Part shown: positions 42,058 through 50,374 of the stretch, piece after piece
Position numbering within the stretch: position 1 is the stretch's first letter
Layout of the letters: each line of letters opens with the position of its first letter
Assembly (NCBI GenBank): GCA_966112615.1
Contig: CBHWDO010000004.1
Span: 62,001 to 126,000 of the forward strand
DNA length: 64,000 bases
Reading direction: 5' to 3'
From: Flavitalea sp966112615
GTDB lineage: Bacteria; Bacteroidota; Bacteroidia; Chitinophagales; Chitinophagaceae
Notes under the pieces: model-generated
The model's input: only the letters and a program-made list of their open reading frames with translations
Told to the model about the DNA's origin: nothing
Database searches by the model: none
Made by a program: the position numbers and the translations under genes

Positions 42058-42906
42058 ATGAACCGATTCCTCCCACTGGCACTCCTATTGCTCTTCATCT
42101 CCTGTTCAAAATCAGAAGATACAGCAATGGACTTTAGTGCATCGAGCATCAGCAATGTGAGTTATGGAAATGATACTGCGCAGCGAATGGATCTTTACTT
42201 TCCAACAACAAGAAGTAAAGACACTACGCTGATGGCAATATTGATCCACGGTGGATCATGGACAAGCGGAGATAAAAGCGAACTAAATCAATACATTCAG
42301 CAGATCAGGCCGGCACTTCCAAACTTTGCTTTTGCAAATATTAATTACCGACTGGTACGATCTGAACAGACAAGGTTTCCTGTGCCGGAAAATGATGTAA
42401 GAGCGGCTATCGACTGGCTGGTGGAAAAAGCACCTCAAATGGGTATATCTAATAAATATATTTTGTTAGGTGTAAGTGCAGGAGGACATCTTGCATTGAT
42501 GAATGCATATAAACCCAACAACCGTTCGGGAGATCCTGAAGCAGTGATCAACCTCTTTGGGCCAACAGATCTTGCAGATATGTATCGTAATCCTGTCAAT
42601 CCTGCGACTCCCCTTTTGCTTGGTGCAGTGATCGGTTCATCTCTACCTGATAACCCCAATGCATATGCGCAAAATAGTCCTGTCAATTTTGTTTCTGTCT
42701 CAAATCTTCCAACATTGATCATACAGGGTGGGAAAGACAGCCTTGTAGCGGTTAGTCAGCAAACAATGTTACGCGATAAACTTCAGCAAAATAATGTGCC
42801 GGTTGAATTTGTACTATATCCGGATGCCGGACATGGTTTATCGGGTACCAATCTTGCAGATGCTTTGCTGAAGGTCAAAGAGTTTTTAGACCTTTATGCA
42901 AAATAA
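42058..42906 (+). CDS. Alpha/beta hydrolase lipoprotein (BD-FAE/carboxylesterase-like)
   Basis: 282 residues. Lipoprotein signal with Cys16 (LLFISC). Alpha/beta hydrolase marks: oxyanion-hole HGGSW (about 63-67), nucleophile elbow GVSAGG, the acid in QGGKDS and the catalytic His in DAGHGL near the end. The HGGxW variant is typical of the bifunctional feruloyl/acetyl xylan esterase group and of carboxylesterases. It is probably an envelope esterase, substrate unknown. rarA starts 6 nt after the stop, so the two are probably co-transcribed. Confidence 0.87.
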   Translation: MNRFLPLALLLLFISCSKSEDTAMDFSASSISNVSYGNDTAQRMDLYFPTTRSKDTTLMAILIHGGSWTSGDKSELNQYIQQIRPALPNFAFANINYRLVRSEQTRFPVPENDVRAAIDWLVEKAPQMGISNKYILLGVSAGGHLALMNAYKPNNRSGDPEAVINLFGPTDLADMYRNPVNPATPLLLGAVIGSSLPDNPNAYAQNSPVNFVSVSNLPTLIIQGGKDSLVAVSQQTMLRDKLQQNNVPVEFVLYPDAGHGLSGTNLADALLKVKEFLDLYAK

Positions 42907-42912
42907 GAGCAG

Positions 42913-44184
42913 ATGAGAGCACCGCTTGCGGAACGAATGAGACCCACTTCACTGGATGATCTGGCAGGTCAATCACATCTAGCCGGACCAGGCAGCATCT
43001 TAAGGCGATCCATTGAGCAGGGGAAGATCCCTTCTATGATCCTGTGGGGACCACCGGGGACAGGAAAGACCACCATTGCAAATATCATTGCCAATACATT
43101 GAAGGTTCCCTTCTTCACCTTAAGCGCGATCAGTGCCGGAGTGAAAGAAGTTAGAGCTGTTATCGATGAAGCAAAACATACGGACCATGCTATTTTGTTT
43201 ATAGATGAGATCCATCGATTTAATAAGGGACAACAGGATGCTTTGCTGGGTGCAGTAGAAAAAGGGATCATCACCCTGATTGGTGCCACCACAGAAAACC
43301 CTTCTTTTGAAGTTAACAGCGCATTATTAAGCAGGTGCCAGGTCTATGTTTTGAAACATTTGACAGAAGAAGATCTCCTTCAATTAGTAAATAATGCGAT
43401 CACAAAGGACAGCTACCTATCAGGCCTTGAAATAGATTTAAAAGAAACTACTGCATTATTCACTATCAGTGGAGGCGATGCAAGAAAATTATTGAACCTG
43501 CTTGAATTGGTTGTGAATACTTTATCTGCAAATGGTTCAAAGAAAAATATTGTGATAGATGATGATGCAGTAGTAAATATCGCCCAACAACGGATTGCGA
43601 TTTATGATAAATCTGGTGAGCAGCATTATGATATCATTTCAGCATTCATCAAATCAATTCGGGGATCAGATCCCAATGGTGCCATTTACTGGCTTGCTCG
43701 AATGATCGAAGGTGGAGAAGATGTAAAATTTATTGCAAGAAGAATGGTCATACTGGCAAGCGAAGATATCGGCAATGCCAATCCCACTGCTATTGTGCTG
43801 GCAAATAGTTGCTTTGAAGCAGTAAATAAAATCGGCAATCCTGAAGCCAGGATAATCCTTGCACAATGTGCTACATACCTTGCAGCATCACATAAAAGTA
43901 ATGCATCTTACATGGCTATTGATGAAGCATTGGCGACGGTACGGGCAGAAGGCGATCTGCCTGTTCCGCTTCATTTAAGAAATGCACCGACCAAACTGAT
44001 GAAGCAATTGGATTATGGAAAGCACTACAAATATTCACACAGTTATAAAGGCAATTTCAGTGAACAGGAATACTTACCGGAGAAATTAAGTGGAAAGAAA
44101 TTCTATGATCCGGGAGCAAATCCAAGAGAGGAAGAATTGAGGAGGTTTTTGAAGGGGAAGTGGGGGGAGAAATATGACTATTAG
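42913..44184 (+). CDS. rarA: Replication-associated recombination protein A (RarA/MgsA, AAA+ ATPase)
   Basis: 423 residues. The N-terminus is family-typical (PLAERMRPTSLDDLAGQSHL). Walker A is GPPGTGKTT, Walker B FIDEIHRFNKGQQD and sensor 1 GATTENPSFEV. The C-terminal half is the tetramerisation/MgsA region with HYDIISAFIKSIRGSDPNGA. It acts at stalled replication forks. The gene ends in GA-rich text that continues into an intergenic repeat (44187-44248). Confidence 0.95.
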   Translation: MRAPLAERMRPTSLDDLAGQSHLAGPGSILRRSIEQGKIPSMILWGPPGTGKTTIANIIANTLKVPFFTLSAISAGVKEVRAVIDEAKHTDHAILFIDEIHRFNKGQQDALLGAVEKGIITLIGATTENPSFEVNSALLSRCQVYVLKHLTEEDLLQLVNNAITKDSYLSGLEIDLKETTALFTISGGDARKLLNLLELVVNTLSANGSKKNIVIDDDAVVNIAQQRIAIYDKSGEQHYDIISAFIKSIRGSDPNGAIYWLARMIEGGEDVKFIARRMVILASEDIGNANPTAIVLANSCFEAVNKIGNPEARIILAQCATYLAASHKSNASYMAIDEALATVRAEGDLPVPLHLRNAPTKLMKQLDYGKHYKYSHSYKGNFSEQEYLPEKLSGKKFYDPGANPREEELRRFLKGKWGEKYDY

Positions 44185-44186
44185 AA

Positions 44187-44248
44187 GAGACGAAGTGGGG
44201 AAGAGATGAAGTGGAGAAGGGGGAGACGTGGAGACATGGAGACACATT
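44187..44248 (+). repeat. GA-rich degenerate repeats with GACGTGGA/GACATGGA units
   Basis: Two imperfect 16-bp units (AGAGACGAAGTGGGGA-like) are followed by GACGTGGA and GACATGGA (44225-44240). The last two match the array inside the alpha-2-macroglobulin gene at 33259-33290. Confidence 0.7.
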
Positions 44249-44255
44249 AAATGCA

Positions 44256-44294
44256 AAATGCTTTTAGTTCGGGATTACGACTAAAAGCATTTTT
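44256..44294 (+). terminator. rarA terminator
   Basis: 13-bp stem (44256-44268 with 44280-44292), 11-nt loop, then T. From 44295 to 44483 no gene or clear signal was seen. Confidence 0.85.
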
Positions 44295-44483
44295 CATTTT
44301 ACATTTTTCATTGCCACAAAGGGCATCCAATAAGCAAAAGCGGGGAGTGATTAATAAAATCTTTCTATTAGTCTTAGGGTACTTAGAAAATAGGGAACGG
44401 ATCAGGTTTGACTCAACCGGATATTAGATTCTACTAATTTCCCCGCAGCTTATTGGCTAGTAGTTATAAAAACAAAGAACTCA

Positions 44484-44852
44484 CTAATTAACTTCTACCT
44501 TTCCGGTCTCTACACGTTCATCATTACTAAACACTTCGAAAAGATAGGTTCCTTTATCGATCTTATTCAGCATGGCTGTTTGCTTATGCCTAATGTGCGC
44601 CTGCTTAACAAGCTGTCCATTCAGATCAAATAAAAAAAGTTGATATACTTTTCCTTTTGCACCAGAGACGTAAAAGAACAATCCCCTGTGTTGTGCATCC
44701 GGATAAATTTGAATCTTATGCTTTTTACTCGACCCATTTTTTTGAACAAGGATCTCTCTCCTTGATTCAGGATTTTGTTGCGCGTTCGATTCAATGGATA
44801 AGGTTAGAAAGAAACTAACGGCGATGGTTACACGTAAACCAAATCTAATCAT
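44484..44852 (-). CDS. Exported stand-alone type IX sorting-domain (Por secretion tail) protein
   Basis: 122 residues. The signal peptide is about 1-26 (SNAQ). After a short linker, residues about 45-122 match a type A T9SS C-terminal sorting domain: IQIYPDAQHRGLFFYVSG, YQLFLFDLNGQLVKQ, LNKIDKGTYLFEVF and the final strand VETGKVEV. No cargo domain precedes it. A longer frame from 44939 would bury the signal peptide, so ATG 44852 is chosen. It is 31 nt downstream of a PorG-like barrel gene, itself linked to T9SS, so a role as a small secreted or surface component is possible. Confidence 0.7.
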   Translation of the reverse strand: MIRFGLRVTIAVSFFLTLSIESNAQQNPESRREILVQKNGSSKKHKIQIYPDAQHRGLFFYVSGAKGKVYQLFLFDLNGQLVKQAHIRHKQTAMLNKIDKGTYLFEVFSNDERVETGKVEVN

Positions 44853-44883
44853 TTCTTTGAATAGTTCAAATGATGATAAAGGT

Positions 44884-45843
44884 TTAGAACTTGATCGGAC
44901 ATTTAGTCGAATTATTCCACCTATTGTTACTGCTTCCACCTAAGCGGATACCGAGTTTGAATCCTGCAGAATAATAGGAATCATTCTGCTTGGGATTACC
45001 CCTGATATCTCCAGCATCAAACACACGGCTCAATGGTGTACCTGTTTTATTTGCCATTCTTTCAGCAAGTGCGGCCTGTTGGGCCGGCATATAATTATAG
45101 AACAATGCAGGATCTATATACCTGGTACTTACATCGTCGATGTAATCGGTGAAAGTCTGACGGTGAATGATCTCAAAGCTCAGGCTCATGTTATCATTCA
45201 ACTGATACTTCACACCAAAACCCAATGGAATATTTAATTGTGTAAGATTATATTCTTTACGATCAGGATATTCAGCCATACCCTGCCCTTCAGTACGAAG
45301 GGGTTTAAGGTCTACCCAGTTGCCTGTAAGCGGATCCTGACCCTGCGGATTGAATTTAAATACACCCACACCTGCAAGTGCATATGGCCTTAGTTTATGG
45401 TATGCATCTGAGGCATCATATTCAAACAAAGTAGTTGGATAAAATTCTGCAAGCAATAATCCTTCGAAGAGTTTTGAACGGAAATTACTGTTACGGATCT
45501 TCCTGTATTCTTCAAAACCACCTTTACCATTGATAATATTGTCATCTCCTTCAAGAGATCCAATATTTATTGAGGCTCTGAAACCCAGTAATGGAGAGGG
45601 ATTATAAGAAAGATAACCACCGATTGTCATCTTGGTCATCTGGATATTATTATCCTTCAGGAACCTTGTTCCCTTACCTAAATTACCACCAAGATCTCCC
45701 AGGAAGTTTGAAGGACCAACCGTTACACCGGCCTCCCAAAAGGCAGCAGACTCCTGCATTTGAGCCGTCGATGACAGGCTGGAAAGAACCAGAAGTGCAG
45801 ACACACCACACCTCCAAACAGAAGTAAGTAAATTCTGTTTCAT
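44884..45843 (-). CDS. Outer-membrane beta-barrel protein, DUF6089/PorG-like
   Basis: 319 residues with signal peptide (about 1-27). The N-terminal AAFWEAGVTVGPSNFLGDLGGN is the typical opening of the DUF6089/PorG family, followed by amphipathic strands (LLGFRASINIGSLEGDD, RPYALAGVGVFKFNP, LTQLNIPLGFGVKYQLNDNMSLSFEI). PorG is an outer-membrane component of the type IX secretion system. Many DUF6089 paralogues exist, so orthology to PorG is not certain. The C-terminus is Asn/Cys-containing (NNRWNNSTKCPIKF). Confidence 0.8.
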   Translation of the reverse strand: MKQNLLTSVWRCGVSALLVLSSLSSTAQMQESAAFWEAGVTVGPSNFLGDLGGNLGKGTRFLKDNNIQMTKMTIGGYLSYNPSPLLGFRASINIGSLEGDDNIINGKGGFEEYRKIRNSNFRSKLFEGLLLAEFYPTTLFEYDASDAYHKLRPYALAGVGVFKFNPQGQDPLTGNWVDLKPLRTEGQGMAEYPDRKEYNLTQLNIPLGFGVKYQLNDNMSLSFEIIHRQTFTDYIDDVSTRYIDPALFYNYMPAQQAALAERMANKTGTPLSRVFDAGDIRGNPKQNDSYYSAGFKLGIRLGGSSNNRWNNSTKCPIKF

Positions 45844-45965
45844 GAATATTAGATTTTATTTCAGTTTCTTCAAAGGATACGATCTCGAGCACAATTAACT
45901 CACCTTAAACGAATGATTTGTTGTTTTTTGTGTGTGGAGGGGAAAATATTTTTTTAAAGCGTGCA

Positions 45966-46056
45966 GAACGGCCCGGATTCCGTTCAGCCCAATTGCCTTT
46001 GGCAATTGTTCAGCCCGGTGCGTTCAGCCAAACTTCTCCGAAGTTTGTCAGCCCGC
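45966..46056. repeat. Array of hairpin cassettes with GTTCAGCCC linkers
   Basis: Three hairpins in a row: GAACGG/CCGTTC with an 8-nt loop (45966-45985), CAATTGCC-TTT-GGCAATTG (45990-46008) and CAAACTTC-TCC-GAAGTTTG (46029-46047). They are joined by GTTCAGCCC (45982-45990, 46008-46016) and GTTCAGCC (46022-46029). The stems differ completely while the linker is constant. The final linker forms the last two codons and stop of elaA. Confidence 0.85.
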
Positions 46057-46497
46057 TGTATATCTCATATGAATATGCTCGATCCCATCTTCGAGATAGA
46101 TCTCTCCTTCATTGATGAAACCAAGTTCACTGTAGAATTTGTTGAGGTATAATTGTGCACCGATAATAATGTCCTGTCGGCCGAATAATTCGAAGATCTG
46201 CTTAATCGACTTTTCCATTAACTCCTTTCCTACTCCCCTGCCACGAACTGAGGCAGAATTTACAACGCGGCCAATGGAGATCTCTTTATATGATACGCCT
46301 GCAGGAATCAACCTGGTATAAGCAACCAGTGCCCCTTCTTCAAAACCCATTAAATGATGCGAAAGCGGATCTTTACCGTCACAATCCTGGTAAGGACAAT
46401 TCTGCTCTACCACAAATACTTCATTTCTTAATTGAAGGATCTCGTAAAGTTCCCAGACAGTTAACTCATTGAATGATTTGCAAACCCAATTGATCAT
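46048..46497 (-). CDS. elaA: GNAT N-acetyltransferase, ElaA family
   Basis: 149 residues. ElaA-type GNAT: LYEILQLRNEVFVVEQNCPYQDCDGKD near the start and the acetyl-CoA loop IGRVVNSASVRGRGVGKELM. The acceptor substrate is unknown. ATG 46497 overlaps the upstream nucleotidase stop by 4 nt and gives the usual family N-terminus; a longer frame from 46536 is rejected. The last codons (GCG GGC TGA) come from a GGGCTGA repeat linker. Confidence 0.88.
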   Translation of the reverse strand: MINWVCKSFNELTVWELYEILQLRNEVFVVEQNCPYQDCDGKDPLSHHLMGFEEGALVAYTRLIPAGVSYKEISIGRVVNSASVRGRGVGKELMEKSIKQIFELFGRQDIIIGAQLYLNKFYSELGFINEGEIYLEDGIEHIHMRYTAG

Positions 46498-47036
46498 GGA
46501 CGTGAATTTAAAAAGATCTCTGCAGCATGAGCCCAACTATCGATACGATCATATCCTTCCACATTCAGGTTATGCCATGAAGTGAATAAATATGGTTTAC
46601 CACAAAACACTTCAAGGTTTCTTACGTGATCATCGATCATATAATCACCATTGATCAATCTCTTATCACCACATAATACCAATTGCTTCCATGTGAGGTA
46701 AGGAAAATGATCGAGTAACCACTCCAGCTTATCTTTTAAGGAATTTGGAAATTCTGTTGCAGCAGAACAAATGAACACTTCATATTTATCATTCAATTCC
46801 CTGATCACATCCACCGCATCTCTCATCACAGGAAGATTTCTGAAAAAACCTTCACTCAATAATCTTTCCCTGATCAATTGCTGGTGTTCATCAGGAAATC
46901 CCTTGACCCATGAACCCACCAACATCTTTTCCTTATCAACCTGCTGTTCGTATTGACGAGAATACCATTCGATCATATCACCCATAGTATCAGCCATTAC
47001 TTCATCCATATCTATAATGATGCGCTCTTTTCTCAT
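46494..47036 (-). CDS. 5'(3')-deoxyribonucleotidase (HAD family, NT5C type)
   Basis: 180 residues. The HAD nucleophile motif IDMDEVMAD (Asp at about 9 and 11) starts the protein, FICSAA is motif II, and the late GDYMIDDHVRN gives the metal aspartates. This order and the MDEVMAD variant fit cytosolic deoxyribonucleotidases that dephosphorylate dUMP/dTMP. It is translationally coupled on both sides: 4-nt overlaps with uvrA and elaA. A link to DNA repair through nucleotide-pool cleaning is plausible but inferred. Confidence 0.87.
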   Translation of the reverse strand: MRKERIIIDMDEVMADTMGDMIEWYSRQYEQQVDKEKMLVGSWVKGFPDEHQQLIRERLLSEGFFRNLPVMRDAVDVIRELNDKYEVFICSAATEFPNSLKDKLEWLLDHFPYLTWKQLVLCGDKRLINGDYMIDDHVRNLEVFCGKPYLFTSWHNLNVEGYDRIDSWAHAAEIFLNSRP

Positions 47037-49879
47037 AATTCCAGTTTTAAAAATCTACCTGTATGACTTTCTTCCATCTTCGCCAATCCTTCCGGTGTGC
47101 CTTCAAATAATATCCTACCGCCCCCATCACCGCCTTCAGGACCCAGATCTATAATATGGTCTGCCACTTTAATGACATCCATGTTATGTTCAATTACCAG
47201 CACAGTATTTCCACGATCCACCAGTTTATTGACAACATCAATCAGATGCTGGATATCCTGGAAATGCAAACCTGTTGTTGGCTCATCCAATATATAAAAA
47301 GTCTTGCCAGTATCTTTCTTGCCCAGTTCAGTACTTAGCTTAACACGCTGAGCTTCACCACCACTAAGGGTTACAGCTGACTGGCCCAATGTGATATATC
47401 CCAATCCAACTTCCTGGAGCACTTTAATTTTCCTATAGATGAATGGAACATTGGAAAAGAATTCCACGGCTTCATCAACTGTCATATCCAAAACATCACT
47501 GATTGATTTTCCCTTATAACGGATCTCCAGTGTTTCACGATTATAGCGCTTACCATTACATTTTTCGCAATGCACATATACATCGGGTAAAAAATTCATT
47601 TCAATCACGCGCATACCACCACCTTCACAAACATCACATCGCCCTGCTTTGACATTAAAAGAAAATCTTCCTGCAGTATAGCCGCGGATCTTTGATTCAG
47701 GAACAGATGCAAACAGTGTACGGATATCAGTGAAGAACCCGCAATAGGTTGCAGGATTGGATCTTGGTGTTCTTCCGATCGGCGACTGATCAATTTCAAT
47801 TACCTTATCGATATGTTCCAATCCTTTGATGCTTTTATACGGCATCTGCGGATACCTTGAACCATATACATGCTCGCTCAATAATGGATACAATGTTTCA
47901 TTGATAAGCGTGGATTTTCCTGATCCGCTTACACCAGTCACAACGATGAGTTTTCCTAAAGGAAATTTCACGTTGACATTCTTCAAATTGTTTCCTGATG
48001 CACCTTTCAGCTCAAGCGTCTTTCCATTTCCTTTACGACGTTCAGTTGGAACGGCGATCACTTTTTCACCAAATAAAAACTTGGAAGTATCGCTTTGTGT
48101 ATCATAGATCTTTTTTGGATCGCCCTGCGCTACAATTTGTCCACCGTGCTTACCTGCACGCGGACCAATATCCACCAGATAATCTGCGGCAAGCATAATA
48201 TCTTTATCATGCTCCACAACAAGTACACTGTTTCCAATATCACGAAGATTTTGAAGTGCAGTGATGAGACGATGGTTATCACGCTGATGTAATCCAATAC
48301 TTGGCTCATCAAGAATATAAGTGATCCCCTGCAGTTGTGAACCGATCTGTGTGGCCAGGCGGATACGCTGCGATTCGCCACCACTAAGGGTTTTAGAAGG
48401 ACGATTCAATGAAAGATAATTCAATCCCACATCAAGTAAGAACTGTAATCTTTCCCGAATTTCTTTCAACACATCTTTCGCAATGGTCTTTTGTTTGGTT
48501 GATAATCTTTCTTCAATATCCAGCATCCAGTCCATCAGTTTATTGAGATTGAGATCACTCAATTCACTAATATTCCTGTTATCGACTTTAAACCAAAGAG
48601 ATTCTTTTTTGAGCCTGGCACCATTACATACAGGACAAGCCTGTAATTCCATGAATTGTTCAACCCAATCACGCAAGGCATCTGAAGTAGATCCTGCAAA
48701 CCATCTTTTTAACTGGGGAACCAATCCTTCATACTCTGTTGCATAAACGGTATTTGGATCCTCAATATTATCGAAGTCGAGATCCGTTTCAAGCGGACCT
48801 TCTTCATTACCATATAAAATAAGATTGACAGCTTTAACCGACAATTCACTGATCGGTTTTTTCATATCGATCTTATGCTTCTTTGCAAGTTGCTGAACCT
48901 GCTTGAAGACATAAGCTTCGCGCTGTTCGCCAAGTGGTGCAAAACCACCTTCATTGATGGATAATTCTTTGTCGGGCATGACCGCATCCAGGTTCACCTG
49001 GTATACAACACCAAGGCCTTTACAATGCGGACATGCACCATATGGTGAGTTAAAGGAAAATGAATTAGGAGAAGGTTCTTCATAACTGATGCCGGTATCT
49101 TCACACATCAATTGTTTGGAATACTGCACGATCTTATTGTTATCCTGCACTTCAAGAAACATCAGATCCTTACCCATCTGGAGTGTTTTCTGAACACTCT
49201 GGCTGAGTCGTACACGCATATCTTCAGCGACGGCCAGCCGATCAATGACTACTTCGATATCGTGGATCTTGTATCGATCCACCTGCATCTTTGGAACCAG
49301 GTCTTTAATTTCTCCATCCACACGGACTTTCAGGTATCCTTTCTTACGAATGTCTTCAAAAAGTTCGCGGTAATGACCTTTTCTACCACGCACCAATGGA
49401 GCGAGCAGGGAAATCTTTTTGTTTTTGAAACGTTCAAAGATGTTAGAGACAATTTCTTCTTCAGAAAACTTCACCATTTTTTTTACGGTATTGTAGCTAT
49501 ATGCTTCACCGATGCGTGCAAAAAGTAATCTGAAGAAATCATAGATCTCCGTGATGGTTCCAACTGTTGAACGGGGGTTCTTATTGGTAGTTTTTTGTTC
49601 AATGGAAATCACGGGAGAGAGACCAGTGATCTTATCAACATCCGGTCTTTCCATATCACCAATGAACTGTCGTGCATAGGCAGAGAATGATTCCATATAA
49701 CGACGTTGTCCTTCGTTATAGATGGTGTCGAAAGCCAGGGATGATTTACCACTTCCGGATACCCCGGTGAATACCACCAGTTTATTCTTCGGAATGCGGA
49801 TATCTATGTTTTTTAAATTGTGTTCACGTGCTCCAAAAACCTCAATATATTCTTCGTGGGACAATTGTTCCTTCGGCAT
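47033..49879 (-). CDS. uvrA: Excinuclease ABC subunit A
   Basis: 948 residues, usual UvrA length. Two ABC ATPase halves, each with GVSGSGKS Walker A, signatures TLSGGESQRIRLATQIG and TLSGGEAQRVKLSTEL, and Walker B ILDEPSIGLH and ILDEPTTGLH. Zinc sites: CPHCKGLG with CPVCNGARL in the first half and CDVCEGGG with CEKCNGKR in the second. It recognises damaged DNA in nucleotide excision repair. A TAATTTTA box 4 nt before the ATG suggests a very short leader. uvrB and uvrC are not in the window. Confidence 0.97.
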   Translation of the reverse strand: MPKEQLSHEEYIEVFGAREHNLKNIDIRIPKNKLVVFTGVSGSGKSSLAFDTIYNEGQRRYMESFSAYARQFIGDMERPDVDKITGLSPVISIEQKTTNKNPRSTVGTITEIYDFFRLLFARIGEAYSYNTVKKMVKFSEEEIVSNIFERFKNKKISLLAPLVRGRKGHYRELFEDIRKKGYLKVRVDGEIKDLVPKMQVDRYKIHDIEVVIDRLAVAEDMRVRLSQSVQKTLQMGKDLMFLEVQDNNKIVQYSKQLMCEDTGISYEEPSPNSFSFNSPYGACPHCKGLGVVYQVNLDAVMPDKELSINEGGFAPLGEQREAYVFKQVQQLAKKHKIDMKKPISELSVKAVNLILYGNEEGPLETDLDFDNIEDPNTVYATEYEGLVPQLKRWFAGSTSDALRDWVEQFMELQACPVCNGARLKKESLWFKVDNRNISELSDLNLNKLMDWMLDIEERLSTKQKTIAKDVLKEIRERLQFLLDVGLNYLSLNRPSKTLSGGESQRIRLATQIGSQLQGITYILDEPSIGLHQRDNHRLITALQNLRDIGNSVLVVEHDKDIMLAADYLVDIGPRAGKHGGQIVAQGDPKKIYDTQSDTSKFLFGEKVIAVPTERRKGNGKTLELKGASGNNLKNVNVKFPLGKLIVVTGVSGSGKSTLINETLYPLLSEHVYGSRYPQMPYKSIKGLEHIDKVIEIDQSPIGRTPRSNPATYCGFFTDIRTLFASVPESKIRGYTAGRFSFNVKAGRCDVCEGGGMRVIEMNFLPDVYVHCEKCNGKRYNRETLEIRYKGKSISDVLDMTVDEAVEFFSNVPFIYRKIKVLQEVGLGYITLGQSAVTLSGGEAQRVKLSTELGKKDTGKTFYILDEPTTGLHFQDIQHLIDVVNKLVDRGNTVLVIEHNMDVIKVADHIIDLGPEGGDGGGRILFEGTPEGLAKMEESHTGRFLKLEL

Positions 49880-49895
49880 AGGGTAAAATTACGGG

Positions 49896-50028
49896 AGAAT
49901 CGGGAATTGAGAATCGGGAATCGGGAATGGGCGTTACCCTACTCCTCATTTCCTCAACTCCTCAGCTCCTCATCTCCTCACCTCCTCATCTCCTTTCCCA
50001 ACTCCCAACTCCCAACTCCTAACTCCTA
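49896..50028 (+). repeat. 7-mer and 8-mer arrays between uvrA and metY
   Basis: GGAATCG 7-mers (49896-49930), then CTCCTCAn 8-mers (49942-49997), then CCAACTC 7-mers (49998-50028). The last two blocks have the same order as in composite repeats A and B and again lie 5' of a gene in the same orientation. No gene lies in 49880-50374. Confidence 0.85.
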
Positions 50029-50058
50029 AAAAAATTTCCCCCCAATTTCAAGAATCCC

Positions 50059-50066
50059 TACCTTCG
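50059..50066 (+). promoter_or_regulatory. -7 box TACCTTCG of the metY leader
   Basis: One mismatch to TAnnTTTG, 19 nt before the first riboswitch base. It would start transcription just ahead of the aptamer. Confidence 0.5.
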
Positions 50067-50085
50067 CAGCAGTTCTTACAAATAT

Positions 50086-50193
50086 CTTATCAAGAAAGGC
50101 AGAGGGACATGGCCCAATGAAGCCTTGACAACCTGGCTGGTGTAGCAACCAACTAAGGTGTCAATTCCATCACGCAAAAGCGTGAGAGATAAG
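50086..50193 (+). promoter_or_regulatory. SAM-I (S-box) riboswitch
   Basis: The conserved S-box text is present in order: CTTATCAAG (P1 5' strand), GGCAGAGGGAC, GGCCCAATGAAGCC, CAACC, AAGGTG-CAATTCC, a variable P4 stem (CACGC/GCGTG), then GAGATAAG (P1 3' strand). P1 is CTTATC/GATAAG. This class binds S-adenosylmethionine and usually turns off sulfur/methionine genes when SAM is high. It precedes metY-metX-hom, which fits. Confidence 0.95.
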
Positions 50194-50230
50194 TCAGATC
50201 AAGCTTACAACACATGAATCACGATATTCA

Positions 50231-50258
50231 AAAGCTCTTCTGACGAAGGGCTTTTTTT
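50231..50258 (+). terminator. Terminator downstream of the SAM riboswitch (expression platform)
   Basis: 10-bp stem (50231-50240 with 50245-50254, one G-T pair), TGAC loop and seven T. It lies 37 nt after the aptamer and 116 nt before metY, so SAM-dependent termination is likely. AAGCTT at 50201-50206 could compete with the left arm as antiterminator; this is inferred. Confidence 0.8.
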
Positions 50259-50374
50259 ATGCCCCTACCTTCTGCTAAGAAAATTATAAACAACCTTATC
50301 TCACCCAAATCTTATTTGGAATTAAGGTAAAGTCTACTAATATTGTAGGGAATTAAAACCTAAATAAAGTCATC

